DNA of 64,000 nucleotides from positions 1 through 64,000 of the forward strand of contig CALEVL010000300.1 of assembly GCA_937924675.1 (NCBI GenBank). Direction: 5' to 3'. This document shows, one piece after another, positions 44,083 through 54,026 of the stretch. Every line of letters begins with the position of its first letter. Within the stretch, counting starts at the first letter, position 1. The notes under the pieces were generated by a model. It did not search any database and was not told where the DNA came from. It saw only the letters and a list, made by a program, of their open reading frames with translations. The DNA comes from an uncultured Ignavibacteria bacterium (GTDB lineage: Bacteria > Bacteroidota > Ignavibacteria > Tepidaquicellales > Tepidaquicellaceae). The position numbers were made by a program, and so were the translations under genes.

Positions 44083-45639
44083 ATGAGATTACCAAAATTC
44101 GCAAATGAACCTTTTACAGATTTCTCAAAGAAAAAGAATAAAGCAGATTTTGAGAAAGCTCTTAAAAAGGTAACGTCAAGATTCAGAAATGAGTATCCTC
44201 TCACAATCGGCGGACAGAAATTCTACACTGATTCAAAACTCTATTCATACAATCCATCAAGAAAAGATGAAAAGCTCGGCGTTTTCCAGAAGGCAACGGC
44301 TGAGATGGCAATGCAGGCAATTGATATAGCGCATAATACTTTTCAGACCTGGAAGAATACACATCCAAAGACAAGGGCAAAGTTTCTTTTGGATGCTGCA
44401 AAGAAGATGAGGAAGAGAAAGCATGAATTCTCTGCAATGATGGTATATGAGGTAGGCAAGAACTGGGCAGAAGCAGACGGTGATACTGCTGAAGCTATTG
44501 ACTTCATGGAATTCTATGCAAGGGAAATGTTGAGATATGCTGCAGGACAACCGGTAACGAAATACCCGGGAGAAAAAAACCGGCTTGATTATATACCGCT
44601 TGGAGTTGGAGTTGTAATTCCGCCATGGAATTTTCCTTTGGCAATACTTGTAGGAATGACTACTGCTTCAATTGTTACAGGTAACACTGTAGTTCTGAAA
44701 CCTTCGAGTGACTCCCCTGCCATTGCACAGATGTTTTTTGAACTGATGGAAGAAGTCGGATTGCCTCCTGGAGTCTTGAACTTTGTACCGGGAGATGGAG
44801 GTGTCATAGGCGATCTGCTCGTAACACATCCAAAGACGAGGTATATTGCTTTTACTGGTTCGATGGAAGTTGGTCTTAGAGTAAATGAACTGGCTGCAAA
44901 AAATCAGCCGCATCAGATATGGATAAAGAGAGTCATAGCAGAGATGGGCGGAAAAGATGCAATTGTTGTTGATTCTGAATTGAAAGATTTCAATGATACA
45001 GTGCGGGGAGTCATACAAGCAGCTTTTGGATTCCAGGGTCAGAAGTGTTCAGCTTGTTCAAGAGTCATAGTTGATGAAAAGATTTATGATAAGTTCTGCA
45101 ATGCTCTTGCAGAAGAAGCCAAGAAACTTAAGGTTGGTGATGCTACTGACAATCCAAATCTTGGTCCTGTAATAAATGAGAAATCAAAGAACAGCATCTC
45201 TGAGTACATTAAGAAAGGCATTGAAGAAGGCGGGAAACTGATTCACGGTGGAATGGAAGTGAATGAGAAAGGTCACTTCATTCAGCCGACAATTATTAAA
45301 GATGTTCTGCCTGATGCAACTATTGCACAGGAAGAGATATTTGGTCCTGTTCTTGCAGTTATCAAATCAAAGAATTTTGATGATGCAATGGACATTGCCA
45401 ATGGCACAATTTACGGACTGACCGGTGCTGTTTATACCAAGAGCAAGAAGAAACTGGAGCGTGCAGAGAAAGAATTTTTCGTAGGCAATCTTTATTTGAA
45501 CAGAAAGTGTACGGGAGCGCTTGTTGGAGTTCATCCGTTTGGTGGATTCAATATGAGTGGCACAGATTCAAAGGCAGGCGGAAGAGATTATCTCGGACTG
45601 TTCATGCAAGCGAAATCAATTGCAGAAAAAGCAAAATAA
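44083..45639 (+). CDS. pruA: L-glutamate gamma-semialdehyde (1-pyrroline-5-carboxylate) dehydrogenase
   Basis: 518 residues from ATG 44083 (a TTG at 44059 is also in frame); RocA/PruA single-domain enzymes are about 515. Oxidises glutamate semialdehyde to glutamate with NAD. The aldehyde dehydrogenase signature is present: catalytic Glu287 in A-E-M-G-G-K, Cys322 in Q-G-Q-K-C-S-A-C-S, and F-T-G-S-M-E-V-G for NAD binding. The N-terminus (F-A-N-E-P, I-G-G-Q-K-F-Y-T) is of the P5C dehydrogenase subgroup. The proline dehydrogenase partner is not in the window. Confidence 0.9.
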   Translation: MRLPKFANEPFTDFSKKKNKADFEKALKKVTSRFRNEYPLTIGGQKFYTDSKLYSYNPSRKDEKLGVFQKATAEMAMQAIDIAHNTFQTWKNTHPKTRAKFLLDAAKKMRKRKHEFSAMMVYEVGKNWAEADGDTAEAIDFMEFYAREMLRYAAGQPVTKYPGEKNRLDYIPLGVGVVIPPWNFPLAILVGMTTASIVTGNTVVLKPSSDSPAIAQMFFELMEEVGLPPGVLNFVPGDGGVIGDLLVTHPKTRYIAFTGSMEVGLRVNELAAKNQPHQIWIKRVIAEMGGKDAIVVDSELKDFNDTVRGVIQAAFGFQGQKCSACSRVIVDEKIYDKFCNALAEEAKKLKVGDATDNPNLGPVINEKSKNSISEYIKKGIEEGGKLIHGGMEVNEKGHFIQPTIIKDVLPDATIAQEEIFGPVLAVIKSKNFDDAMDIANGTIYGLTGAVYTKSKKKLERAEKEFFVGNLYLNRKCTGALVGVHPFGGFNMSGTDSKAGGRDYLGLFMQAKSIAEKAK

Positions 45640-45646
45640 CTCGACA

Positions 45647-45949
45647 ATGAAAATACTAATAACACTAATCTTTCTCGGCGTAATTGCTTTTGTTGGATGT
45701 GGAGACATTCAGGAAAAGGTCAATCAGAAAATTGAAGAAAAAGTTGACAAAACGATTGATGAAAATTTAAAACAGCTTGAAACCGAACTTGACAAGGCTT
45801 CAAAGCAGCTTGATTCAATGAAGACCAAATCATTCGAATCGATGGACTCCGTCAAGTATACACTGGACTCAGCTAACACGAAGATCAAGGAAATGCTTGA
45901 TCAACAAAAAATTAAGATTGAACAAAAAACTAAAGAACTTACCAAATGA
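45647..45949 (+). CDS. Small coiled-coil lipoprotein
   Basis: 100 residues from ATG 45647. Lipoprotein signal with G-V-I-A-F-V-G-C-G. After the Cys the chain is almost entirely charged and helical, with long heptads of K/E/L and D-S repeated (Q-L-D-S-M-K-T-K-S, S-M-D-S-V-K-Y-T-L-D-S-A-N), i.e. one coiled coil. Possibly a periplasmic spacer or a partner of an envelope complex. It overlaps the sucC start by 4 nt (ATGA). Confidence 0.75.
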   Translation: MKILITLIFLGVIAFVGCGDIQEKVNQKIEEKVDKTIDENLKQLETELDKASKQLDSMKTKSFESMDSVKYTLDSANTKIKEMLDQQKIKIEQKTKELTK

Positions 45950-47169
45950 AAATTCATGAGTATCAGGCAAAGACTTTGCTGAAGAAATATGGTGTGCCTG
46001 TTCAGGACGGTCATGCGATTCAGGATATGATGTACTTTGATTCAGCTGTCGAAGACCTTAGGTCAAAAGGTATTGAACAATTCGTGATAAAATCGCAGAT
46101 ACATGCCGGAGGCAGAGGCAAAGGAAAAGTATTTAACAAGAATAACAGAGAGGAACTTGTTGTTGAAGGCGGTGTGAAATTCTTTGGAGATAAAATTGAT
46201 AAGGCAAAGGTATTCGCCGAAAAGATTCTTGGCAATATTCTTGTTACGCATCAGACAGGCAGTGAGGGCAAGGAAGTAAAGACTATTTTCATTTCTGAAG
46301 GAATTGACTATGCGAAGGAGCTTTATCTTGGAATACTTCTTGACAGAAATGTTTCTAAGAATGTTATCATGGCATCAACTGAAGGTGGTGTGGAGATTGA
46401 GAAAGTTGCAGAAGAGACTCCAGAGAAGATCATTAAGGTTTGGGTTGATCCGTCTGTTGGATTTCTTTCATATCAGGCAAGAGAACTTGCTTATGGTCTC
46501 GGACTCGAAGGCGATTTGCAAAAAGATTTCATTAAGTTCATCACAAATCTTTACAAGGCATATGAAGAACTTGATGCATCGCTGATTGAGGTCAATCCAA
46601 TGGTCATTACAAACGACAACAAGATCCTTGCACTTGATGCAAAGGTTACGCTTGATGACAATGCAATGTTCAGGCATAAAGATTTTCCGGAAATGAAGGA
46701 TGAGAATGAAGAAGACGCCTTGGAACTTGAAGCAGCTAAACATAATCTTAATTACATCAAGCTTGACGGCAATGTGGGCTGCATGGTAAACGGAGCTGGT
46801 CTGGCAATGGGAACTATGGACCTTATCAAGCTTGCCGGCGGTTCTCCTGCAAACTTTCTTGATGTAGGCGGAACTGCTACTCCGGATACGGTTGAGAACG
46901 GATTCAAAATCATTCTTTCGGACGAAAACGTGAAGGCAATCCTGATAAATATTTTCGGAGGAATTGTCAGGTGCGACCGGGTAGCTGCTGGTGTAATCCA
47001 AGCAGCAAAGAATATTCACATATCTGTTCCTGTAGTTGTCAGATTACAGGGAACAAATGCTGAAGAAGCGAAGAAGCTTCTTGATGAATCCGGATTGAAT
47101 CTTATTCCTGCAACTACTCTCGAAGAAGCTGCAGAGAAAGTAACCGAAGCACTTTCAGCAAAGCCATGA
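45946..47169 (+). CDS. sucC: Succinyl-CoA synthetase beta subunit
   Basis: 407 residues (typical 386-390). Makes succinate and ATP or GTP from succinyl-CoA with the alpha subunit. The ATP-grasp N-terminus M-K-I-H-E-Y-Q-A-K, the H-A-G-G-R-G-K-G-K loop, V-N-P-M-V, and the C-terminal flavodoxin-like part (F-L-D-V-G-G-T-A, G-G-I-V-R-C-D) are all present. sucD does not follow; the next gene is an IMPDH/GMPR homologue, which overlaps it by 4 nt. SucD must be elsewhere. It follows the kgd reaction in the TCA cycle. Confidence 0.93.
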   Translation: MKIHEYQAKTLLKKYGVPVQDGHAIQDMMYFDSAVEDLRSKGIEQFVIKSQIHAGGRGKGKVFNKNNREELVVEGGVKFFGDKIDKAKVFAEKILGNILVTHQTGSEGKEVKTIFISEGIDYAKELYLGILLDRNVSKNVIMASTEGGVEIEKVAEETPEKIIKVWVDPSVGFLSYQARELAYGLGLEGDLQKDFIKFITNLYKAYEELDASLIEVNPMVITNDNKILALDAKVTLDDNAMFRHKDFPEMKDENEEDALELEAAKHNLNYIKLDGNVGCMVNGAGLAMGTMDLIKLAGGSPANFLDVGGTATPDTVENGFKIILSDENVKAILINIFGGIVRCDRVAAGVIQAAKNIHISVPVVVRLQGTNAEEAKKLLDESGLNLIPATTLEEAAEKVTEALSAKP

Positions 47170-48236
47170 TACAAAAAGAAGAATTTCTGAAAGATAGTAC
47201 GGATCACAGCACAATATTTGAAGAAAGCTATTCATTTACTTACGATGATATCTCAATAATTCCAAATCAGATATCAAGGATTGAGCACAGATCTGATTGC
47301 AATACTTCAGTTGAATTTCTCGGAATTAAGTTGTCAGTTCCTGTCATTGCTTCACCTATGAATACTGTTTGCGGAGGCAGAATGGCAAAGTCACTTTCTG
47401 ATCTGCACTGTCTTGGTATTGTTCACAGATTCAACTCACCGGAGAGCCAGGTGTCTGAATTCGGCATGTACCATTTTGAGAACTCTCCGTTTAAGTCTGC
47501 AGCAATTGGCATCAATGTTGATACGGAACCGAGAAGACTTAAGATGCTTGCAGATGCCGGCATAAGCATTGTTTGTGTAGATGTAGCAAATGGCGGTTCA
47601 AGAATATTGGAAAATTTTATGAACAGGATACGAAGTATAGTTGATGAGTATGGCATAAAGATTATCATGGGCAATGTAGCAAGCTATGAAACAACTAAGT
47701 TTCTGATCGAGCTTGGTGCAGATGCAATAAGGGTTGGGATTGGTTCAGGTGCAATGTGTTCTACATCAATAAAATCAGGAATAGGTATTGGCCAAGTTGA
47801 TGCCATCTTAAGAGCACTCTCTGCAAGAAGTGATTCAGGAAAGGATGTGAAGATCATCGCAGACGGAGGTATCTCAACACCCGGTGCAATGTGCAAGGCA
47901 ATAGCTCTTGGATGTGATGCAGTTATGTTTGGAAGAGTTCTTGCAGGAACGGATGAATCTCCCGGAGAAGTTCTTAAGTACAACAACCAAAGATGGAAGA
48001 AGTATTGCGGCAGCGCATCATTTGCCGTCAAACAGGACAATAAGAACTATATTGAGGGTGAGGAATCCCTGGTACCGTACAAGGGTTCTGTGACTAAGAT
48101 CATTACTGATTATCGTGAAGGACTGCAATCATCTATGAGCTATTTAAATGCAGCAACTTTGGCTGAATACAAAGCCAACGCGAGATTTGTTAAACTTTCA
48201 TCAAGTTCATTCAACGAAAGACAACCGCAACTGTAG
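47166..48236 (+). CDS. IMP dehydrogenase/GMP reductase family protein without CBS domains
   Basis: 356 residues, one TIM barrel. N-terminus S-F-T-Y-D-D-I-S-I-I-P-N and I-A-S-P-M-N-T-V-C-G-G are typical of the family, and the catalytic loop is G-I-G-S-G-A-M-C-S-T with Cys198. The mobile flap contains Y-K-G-S-V. The two CBS domains of normal IMPDH are missing, and the strand before them runs straight on. Both GMP reductase (guaC, about 345 residues) and CBS-less IMPDH fit; I lean to neither. It starts inside the stop of sucC and is 12 nt before phr. Confidence 0.85.
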   Translation: MIQKEEFLKDSTDHSTIFEESYSFTYDDISIIPNQISRIEHRSDCNTSVEFLGIKLSVPVIASPMNTVCGGRMAKSLSDLHCLGIVHRFNSPESQVSEFGMYHFENSPFKSAAIGINVDTEPRRLKMLADAGISIVCVDVANGGSRILENFMNRIRSIVDEYGIKIIMGNVASYETTKFLIELGADAIRVGIGSGAMCSTSIKSGIGIGQVDAILRALSARSDSGKDVKIIADGGISTPGAMCKAIALGCDAVMFGRVLAGTDESPGEVLKYNNQRWKKYCGSASFAVKQDNKNYIEGEESLVPYKGSVTKIITDYREGLQSSMSYLNAATLAEYKANARFVKLSSSSFNERQPQL

Positions 48237-48248
48237 TCAGTTAACTGA

Positions 48249-49688
48249 ATGATCAAACTCTATTGGTTCAGAAAAGATCTTCGGCTCGATGACAATACTG
48301 CACTTGCGGCATTTGCAGACAGTGCTTCGAGCATCGATAAGATATCGTTCATTTACATAAAGAATCGAGACACATTAAGATACTTTGGAAAGAAGCGTAT
48401 TAAGTTTCTGATTGAATCTCTTGAAGAGCTTACTGCAGATCTGAAAAGTCTTGGATATGAATTACAGATATTCGAAGGCAAGAGCGATGAGATATTTCAA
48501 ACTATTGCTCTGGAGCATGGTGCAGTTGAACTGTATTACAACAAGCAAGTTGAACCATATTGCATAGACCGGGATAATAAAGTATCCGACATAGTTTCAG
48601 GCAACGGAGGAGTCATTAAATCATATGACGATACCACTCTTCTTCCACCTGCCACTGTAAAAACTCTTGAGGGAGGTCAATACAAAGTATATACTCCCTT
48701 CAAGAATCAGTTCATGAAGCAGATATCTGAAAATGATTACTCTGTGAGGGGTGTAAAGCTAAAACGTGGATACACCGAGATTAAGCTCAACGCAAATGTC
48801 CGAAAACATTTTGTGGAAGAAGAAGCGGGCTTGATTAAAGGTGGCAGAAGAGAAGGACTAAGTTTGTTAAAAGATTTTTATTCCGGAGCTCTCAACCGTT
48901 ACAAATCACAGAGGGACTTTCCTGCAACAGCCGGTACGAGTTTTCTTTCTGCTCACTTTCATTTTGGAACAGTGAGCATACGTGAAGCATACAGAGCCGC
49001 AACAAAGAAACTGAAACAATGCTCAAGTGAAACTGAACAAAATGAAGTCAGAACCTGGATGAATGAGTTGCTATGGAGAGAATTTTACTATCACATTACA
49101 TATTCTAATCCACAACTCACTTACAGTTCATTCAGGACAGAATTTGACAATGTTCAATGGAACAGCAACGAAGATCATTTCAAGCAATGGTGTGAAGGAA
49201 AGACCGGATATCCAATAGTTGATGCAGGCATGAGACAATTGAAAACTGACGGCTGGATGCATAACAGAGTAAGGATGATCACGGCAATGTTTCTGACGAA
49301 AGATCTTTTTATTGACTGGAGATTGGGAGAGAAATATTTTGCAGAGAATCTTATTGACCTGGATTTCTCAAGCAATAACGGAGGCTGGCAATGGAGTGCT
49401 TCTACAGGTGTTGATGCCCAACCCTATTTCAGAATTTTCAATCCATTTCTGCAAAGCAAAAGGTTTGATCCTGAAGGTGAATACATAAGAAAGTTTGTAC
49501 CTGAATTAAAAAATCTTCCTGCAGAATATATTCACGAACCGGGTATGATGAGTGAGGATCATCAGAAGAGATATGGAATCACAATTGGAGTTGACTATCC
49601 CCTGCCAATAGTTGATCACATGAAAGCAAAAGAAGAAGCAGTAAGAAGATTCAGTATAGCATCTGGAAAAATTCAAAATGAAGATTGA
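48249..49688 (+). CDS. phr: Deoxyribodipyrimidine photolyase
   Basis: 479 residues, class I size (E. coli 472). Splits cyclobutane pyrimidine dimers in light with FAD. N-terminal Rossmann-type domain starting L-Y-W-F-R-K-D-L-R-L-D-D-N; FAD domain in the C-terminal half with W-M-N-E-L-L-W-R-E-F-Y, the photolyase signature N-N-G-G-W-Q-W-S-A-S-T-G and D-A-Q-P-Y-F-R-I-F-N-P. The tryptophan-rich segment is complete. The stop TGA overlaps the likely TTG start of gatB. A cryptochrome cannot be wholly ruled out. Confidence 0.92.
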   Translation: MIKLYWFRKDLRLDDNTALAAFADSASSIDKISFIYIKNRDTLRYFGKKRIKFLIESLEELTADLKSLGYELQIFEGKSDEIFQTIALEHGAVELYYNKQVEPYCIDRDNKVSDIVSGNGGVIKSYDDTTLLPPATVKTLEGGQYKVYTPFKNQFMKQISENDYSVRGVKLKRGYTEIKLNANVRKHFVEEEAGLIKGGRREGLSLLKDFYSGALNRYKSQRDFPATAGTSFLSAHFHFGTVSIREAYRAATKKLKQCSSETEQNEVRTWMNELLWREFYYHITYSNPQLTYSSFRTEFDNVQWNSNEDHFKQWCEGKTGYPIVDAGMRQLKTDGWMHNRVRMITAMFLTKDLFIDWRLGEKYFAENLIDLDFSSNNGGWQWSASTGVDAQPYFRIFNPFLQSKRFDPEGEYIRKFVPELKNLPAEYIHEPGMMSEDHQKRYGITIGVDYPLPIVDHMKAKEEAVRRFSIASGKIQNED

Positions 49689-51169
49689 CAACAGTTTACG
49701 ATAAATACGAACCGGTAATAGGGCTGGAAGTGCATGCTCAGATGAAGACAAGAACAAAGGCATTCTGCGGTTGTTCTACGGATTTTCATGCTTCGCCAAA
49801 CTCTAATGTTTGTCCGGTTTGCTTAGGACATCCCGGAGTTCTGCCTGTGCTCAATCTTGAGCTTGTGGATTATGCAATTAAAATGGGGCTTGCTACAAAG
49901 TGCTCGATAGCGGAGAATACACTCTTTGCGAGGAAGAACTATTTTTATCCTGACCTTTCGAAGGGTTATCAGATCACTCAGTTTGAAACGCCGCTGTGTT
50001 CCGGTGGCCATGTAAGCATTCGCATTAAGGATAAGTCAATCAAAAGGATTGGCATTACAAGGATTCATATGGAGGAAGATGCCGGAAAATCCATTCATGA
50101 TTTTTCTGACGACGATACACTTGTTGATTTCAACAGATGCGGTGTACCCTTGATAGAGATTGTAAGCGAACCAGATATCAATTCATCAGACGAAGCACAC
50201 AGGTATCTTTACAAGATCAGGCAGATACTTGTTTATTTAGGTATCAATGACGGTAATCTTGAAGAGGGTTCAATGCGATGCGATGCAAATATTTCAGTTC
50301 GTCGTAAAGGTGATGAAAGGCTTGGAACAAGAACTGAGATCAAGAATCTCAATTCTTTCAAGAATGTAGTAGATGCTATAGAAGCTGAGATAAAGCGTCA
50401 GGTTGATCTTCTTGAATCAGGAGAAAAAGTTTCTTACCACACGATGACCTATAATGCTAAGGATAAGACTACTTCACATACAAGAAGCAAAGAAGAAGCA
50501 CACGACTACAGATATTTTCCTGAACCGGATCTGGTTCGTCTCTATGTTGGCAAACAGCAGATAGATAACGTCAGTTCTGAACTTCCGGAACCGCCTGATG
50601 AAAGAAGTGAAAGATTCATAAGAGAGTATGGACTTACAGATGCTGAAGCGGAAGAAATTACTTCCGAGAAACCCCTTGCAGACTATTTTGAGGGAATTAC
50701 AGAGGCCTTAATAAATAAGGACACTAAGACCTTTAAAGTATCTGCGAATATTTTCCGCGTTGATGTAAAGAGAGTTCTTAATGAAGAAAAGATTGAAATA
50801 AATAAGTTCCAACTTTCTCCTAAGGTTGTCGCCAAACTTGCAGATTCAGTTTCTGAAGGAAAGATAAGCGCAAGTGCATCAAGAGAAGTGTTTGCAGAAC
50901 TTCTCGGTACAATAGATGAAGAACAGCAAATCAATAAATTCGCTGAACTTGAAAATAAGTATATGCAGGTTTCCGGTGAATCGGAGATCGAAGAAATTGT
51001 AATGAGAGTCCTAAGTGAGAATGAGGATGAAGTTGACAGATACAAGCGAGGTGAAAAGAAGCTTGCAGGATTTTTCGTTGGAAAGATAATGCAGGCAAGC
51101 AAAGGCAAGGCCAATCCAAAGATCGTGAATGAATTGTTAATCAAAAATCTGGAATTAAATCAACAATGA
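49685..51169 (+). CDS. gatB: Aspartyl/glutamyl-tRNA amidotransferase subunit B
   Basis: 494 residues, about 15-20 longer than usual. Part of GatCAB, which converts Glu-tRNA(Gln) and/or Asp-tRNA(Asn) to the amide. Family signature Y-E-P-V-I-G-L-E-V-H-A-Q is at the N-terminus, followed by F-C-G-C-S-T, C-P-V-C-L-G-H-P-G and D-L-S-K-G-Y-Q-I; the tail (about 345-494) is the YqeY-like tRNA-binding region. Start TTG at 49685 overlaps the TGA of phr. It overlaps tpiA by 4 nt. Confidence 0.95.
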   Translation: MTTVYDKYEPVIGLEVHAQMKTRTKAFCGCSTDFHASPNSNVCPVCLGHPGVLPVLNLELVDYAIKMGLATKCSIAENTLFARKNYFYPDLSKGYQITQFETPLCSGGHVSIRIKDKSIKRIGITRIHMEEDAGKSIHDFSDDDTLVDFNRCGVPLIEIVSEPDINSSDEAHRYLYKIRQILVYLGINDGNLEEGSMRCDANISVRRKGDERLGTRTEIKNLNSFKNVVDAIEAEIKRQVDLLESGEKVSYHTMTYNAKDKTTSHTRSKEEAHDYRYFPEPDLVRLYVGKQQIDNVSSELPEPPDERSERFIREYGLTDAEAEEITSEKPLADYFEGITEALINKDTKTFKVSANIFRVDVKRVLNEEKIEINKFQLSPKVVAKLADSVSEGKISASASREVFAELLGTIDEEQQINKFAELENKYMQVSGESEIEEIVMRVLSENEDEVDRYKRGEKKLAGFFVGKIMQASKGKANPKIVNELLIKNLELNQQ

Positions 51170-51933
51170 AAAAAAAACTGATAGCCGGCAATTGGAAAAT
51201 GAATCTTGATCTTAAGTCATCAAAGTCACTTGCAGAGGCTATACTCGGGGTTGTTACAAAGAAGGAGCTAAATGCTGCTGATGTATTGATCTGCCCGACA
51301 TTTGTTGCATTAGATACATGCGGAAGAGTAGTAAAGGATACCGGCATATCTCTTGGAGCACAGAACATGTCTGACAAAGATGACGGAGCATATACAGGTG
51401 AAATATCATCATCAATGTTGCTTTCGGCAGGTTGCGAATATGTGATCATTGGTCACAGTGAAAGAAGGAAATATTATTCCGAGACCAATCAGATTGTGAA
51501 CAGCAAAGTTGTCAAAGCTCTTGAGTCAGGGCTTAAGCCGATCATGTGCGTCGGTGAAACTCTTCAGGAAAGAGAAGATGATATATATGAAGCAATAGTA
51601 GGCAAGCAAATCACCGAGGGACTGAATAATTTAAAAGCTGAACATATGGCGAATGTTACAATTGCATATGAACCTGTTTGGGCAATCGGAACAGGTGTTA
51701 ATGCTACACCTGAACAGGCTTCGGATATGCATAAATTTATTGGAAATGTTGTTTCAGATATGTTCGGAGATGCCGTTGTTGAAAATCTCAGAATCATATA
51801 CGGCGGTAGCGTCAACGCGAAGAATGCAGGAGAAATACTACATGCAACCGGAATAGACGGAGCACTTGTGGGAGGAGCCAGTCTGAAAGCTGATGACTTC
51901 AAGACCATCATTTCAGCTGCGAGCAAACATTAA
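51166..51933 (+). CDS. tpiA: Triose-phosphate isomerase
   Basis: 255 residues. Catalytic residues are all present: Asn9 and Lys11 in A-G-N-W-K-M-N, His97 in I-G-H-S-E-R-R, Glu169 in A-Y-E-P-V-W-A-I-G-T-G. Phosphate-binding end Y-G-G-S-V and G-A-L-V-G-G-A-S. Interconverts DHAP and glyceraldehyde 3-phosphate. Coupled to gatB by ATGA overlap, 28 nt before the thiolase. Confidence 0.97.
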   Translation: MKKKLIAGNWKMNLDLKSSKSLAEAILGVVTKKELNAADVLICPTFVALDTCGRVVKDTGISLGAQNMSDKDDGAYTGEISSSMLLSAGCEYVIIGHSERRKYYSETNQIVNSKVVKALESGLKPIMCVGETLQEREDDIYEAIVGKQITEGLNNLKAEHMANVTIAYEPVWAIGTGVNATPEQASDMHKFIGNVVSDMFGDAVVENLRIIYGGSVNAKNAGEILHATGIDGALVGGASLKADDFKTIISAASKH

Positions 51934-51961
51934 AACAAAAAACAAATTCAATCAAATCATA

Positions 51962-53137
51962 ATGGCAGAATCAGTAATAGTAGCGGCAGTAAGAACTCCC
52001 ATCGGGAGCTATCTCGGTTCGCTATCAACAGTAAAAGGTCCGCAACTTGGGGCAATAGTTATAAAAGAGCTCATAAACAGAACCGGAGTTAAACCTGAGG
52101 ACATTTCAGAAGTAATTATGGGGTGTGTTCTTCCAGCAGGCATGGGACAAGCACCGGCAAGGCAAGCCGCAATTTATGCCGGACTCCCCTATTCTATTCC
52201 CTGTACAACTATTAACAAAGTTTGCGGTTCTGGTTTGAAATCGGTGATGCTTGCAGATCAGGCAATAAAAGCAGGAGATGCCGAGATTATTATAGCAGGC
52301 GGATTCGAATCAATGAGCAATGTTCCGTATTATCTTGATAAAGCCCGGACCGGATACAGAATGGGAAATGCAACGATGATAGACGGAATGGTGCATGACG
52401 GATTATGGGATGTTTATAATAATTTTCACATGGGAAGTGCGGCAGAAATGTGCTCGAGAGAAATGAACATAACAAGGGAAGAGCAAGATGAATTCGCGGA
52501 GCAGAGCTATAAGAGAGCTATTAAGGCAATGGATGAAGGGCTTTTCAAGAATGAAATAGTTCCCGTTGAAATTAAGGACAAGAAAGGAACTGTAATTGTA
52601 ACTGAAGATGAAGATCCGAAAAAAGCAAACTTCGAAAAAGGAAGAACACTTAAGGGAGCATTCGACAAAGAAGGAACAGTAACAGCATTCAACTCATCTT
52701 CACTCAATGATGGTGCCTCGGCAATAATGGTAATGTCTGCTGCTAAAGCACAGGAACTCGGACTTAAGCCTCTTGCAAAGATTGTTGCACAGGGTTCGTT
52801 TGCTCAGAAGCCTGAATGGTTTACAACATCACCTGCTTATGCAATCAAGAATGTATTGGCAAAGGCCGGACTTACTGTAAATGACCTGGATCTGGTTGAA
52901 GCTAACGAAGCATTTGCAGTTCAGGCATGTGCCGTAAATAAATTGGCGGAACTTGATCCGGAAAAAGTAAATGTCAACGGAGGTGCTGTTGCTCTCGGCC
53001 ACCCAATTGGTGCAAGCGGGGCAAGAATACTTACAACACTTCTACATTCAATGAACAATCGCAATGCAAAGCGCGGACTTGCAACTCTTTGTATAGGAGG
53101 AGGCGAAGCCAGCGCAATTATAGTGGAAAGAATCTAA
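51962..53137 (+). CDS. Acetyl-CoA C-acetyltransferase (thiolase)
   Basis: 391 residues from ATG 51962; the earlier in-frame start at 51893 overlaps tpiA and lacks the family N-terminus ([15 protein letters not shown]). Biosynthetic-type thiolase with Cys88 ([10 protein letters not shown]), His347 ([10 protein letters not shown]) and Cys377 (C-I-G-G-G-E-A). It condenses two acetyl-CoA or cleaves acetoacetyl-CoA, for instance that coming from fumarylacetoacetate breakdown. First of three CoA-ester enzymes in a row. Confidence 0.93.
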   Translation: MAESVIVAAVRTPIGSYLGSLSTVKGPQLGAIVIKELINRTGVKPEDISEVIMGCVLPAGMGQAPARQAAIYAGLPYSIPCTTINKVCGSGLKSVMLADQAIKAGDAEIIIAGGFESMSNVPYYLDKARTGYRMGNATMIDGMVHDGLWDVYNNFHMGSAAEMCSREMNITREEQDEFAEQSYKRAIKAMDEGLFKNEIVPVEIKDKKGTVIVTEDEDPKKANFEKGRTLKGAFDKEGTVTAFNSSSLNDGASAIMVMSAAKAQELGLKPLAKIVAQGSFAQKPEWFTTSPAYAIKNVLAKAGLTVNDLDLVEANEAFAVQACAVNKLAELDPEKVNVNGGAVALGHPIGASGARILTTLLHSMNNRNAKRGLATLCIGGGEASAIIVERI

Positions 53138-53157
53138 AAAATTAATTAACGACGATC

Positions 53158-54012
53158 ATGGAAATCAAGAAAATCTCGGTAATAGGTTCGGGAACTATGG
53201 GAAACGGTATTGCACACACCTTTGCTCAGTTCGGATATCCCGTAATATTGATAGACATAAAGGAAGAATTTCTTTCAAAAGCACTTGCAACTATCACTAA
53301 GAACATTGACCGGCAGGTTACTAAAGGAACTGTAACCGAAGATCAAAAGAATTCAACTCTAAAGAATATTTCAACAAGCACGGACCTTGATGCAGCGAGC
53401 GAAAGTGATTTGGTAATTGAAGCAGCAACTGAGAACGTTGGAATAAAGAAACAGATCTTCGAGACACTTGATCAGAAGTGTAAACCTGATGCAATACTTG
53501 CAAGCAACACTTCCTCAATTTCAATTACCGAAATTGCTGCCTTTACCAAAAGAGCAGACAAAGTTATTGGAATGCATTTCATGAACCCTGTTCCTATTAT
53601 GAAACTTGTAGAAGTGATAAGAGGACTTGCCACCACTAACGAAACTTATGACACAGTTAAAGACATCTCTCTGAAGATTGAGAAAGTGCCTGTTGAAGTT
53701 CAGGACTATCCCGGATTTGTAGCGAACAGGATCTTACTTCCTATGCTCAATGAAGCGATGTATTGTGTAATGGAAGGAGTTGCAACTCCGGAATCAATAG
53801 ATACCGTTATGAAGCTCGGCATGAATCATCCGATGGGTCCTCTGACATTAGCTGATTTCATCGGGCTCGATGTTTGCCTTTCTATAATGGAAGTGCTTCA
53901 CAATGGATTAGGAGATTCAAAATACAGACCTTGTCCGCTGCTTCGCAAAATGGTTGCTGCCGGATATCTTGGCAGGAAGAGCGGAAAAGGATTTTACGAT
54001 TACTCAAAATAA
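53158..54012 (+). CDS. 3-hydroxybutyryl-CoA/3-hydroxyacyl-CoA dehydrogenase
   Basis: 284 residues, single-enzyme type (as in clostridial Hbd, about 282). NAD-binding loop [20 protein letters not shown]; catalytic His in [17 protein letters not shown]-terminal [11 protein letters not shown]. Interconverts 3-hydroxybutyryl-CoA and acetoacetyl-CoA, or acts on 3-hydroxyadipyl-CoA as PaaH does. Sits 20 nt after the thiolase and 14 nt before the acyl-CoA dehydrogenase; no enoyl-CoA hydratase is in this set. Confidence 0.92.
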   Translation: MEIKKISVIGSGTMGNGIAHTFAQFGYPVILIDIKEEFLSKALATITKNIDRQVTKGTVTEDQKNSTLKNISTSTDLDAASESDLVIEAATENVGIKKQIFETLDQKCKPDAILASNTSSISITEIAAFTKRADKVIGMHFMNPVPIMKLVEVIRGLATTNETYDTVKDISLKIEKVPVEVQDYPGFVANRILLPMLNEAMYCVMEGVATPESIDTVMKLGMNHPMGPLTLADFIGLDVCLSIMEVLHNGLGDSKYRPCPLLRKMVAAGYLGRKSGKGFYDYSK

Positions 54013-54026
54013 ATTAAAGCAATTAA

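Noticed and set aside
46468..47019. 183-codon minus-strand frame over sucC
   Set aside because: Cysteine- and Phe-rich antisense shadow of a well-defined sucC.
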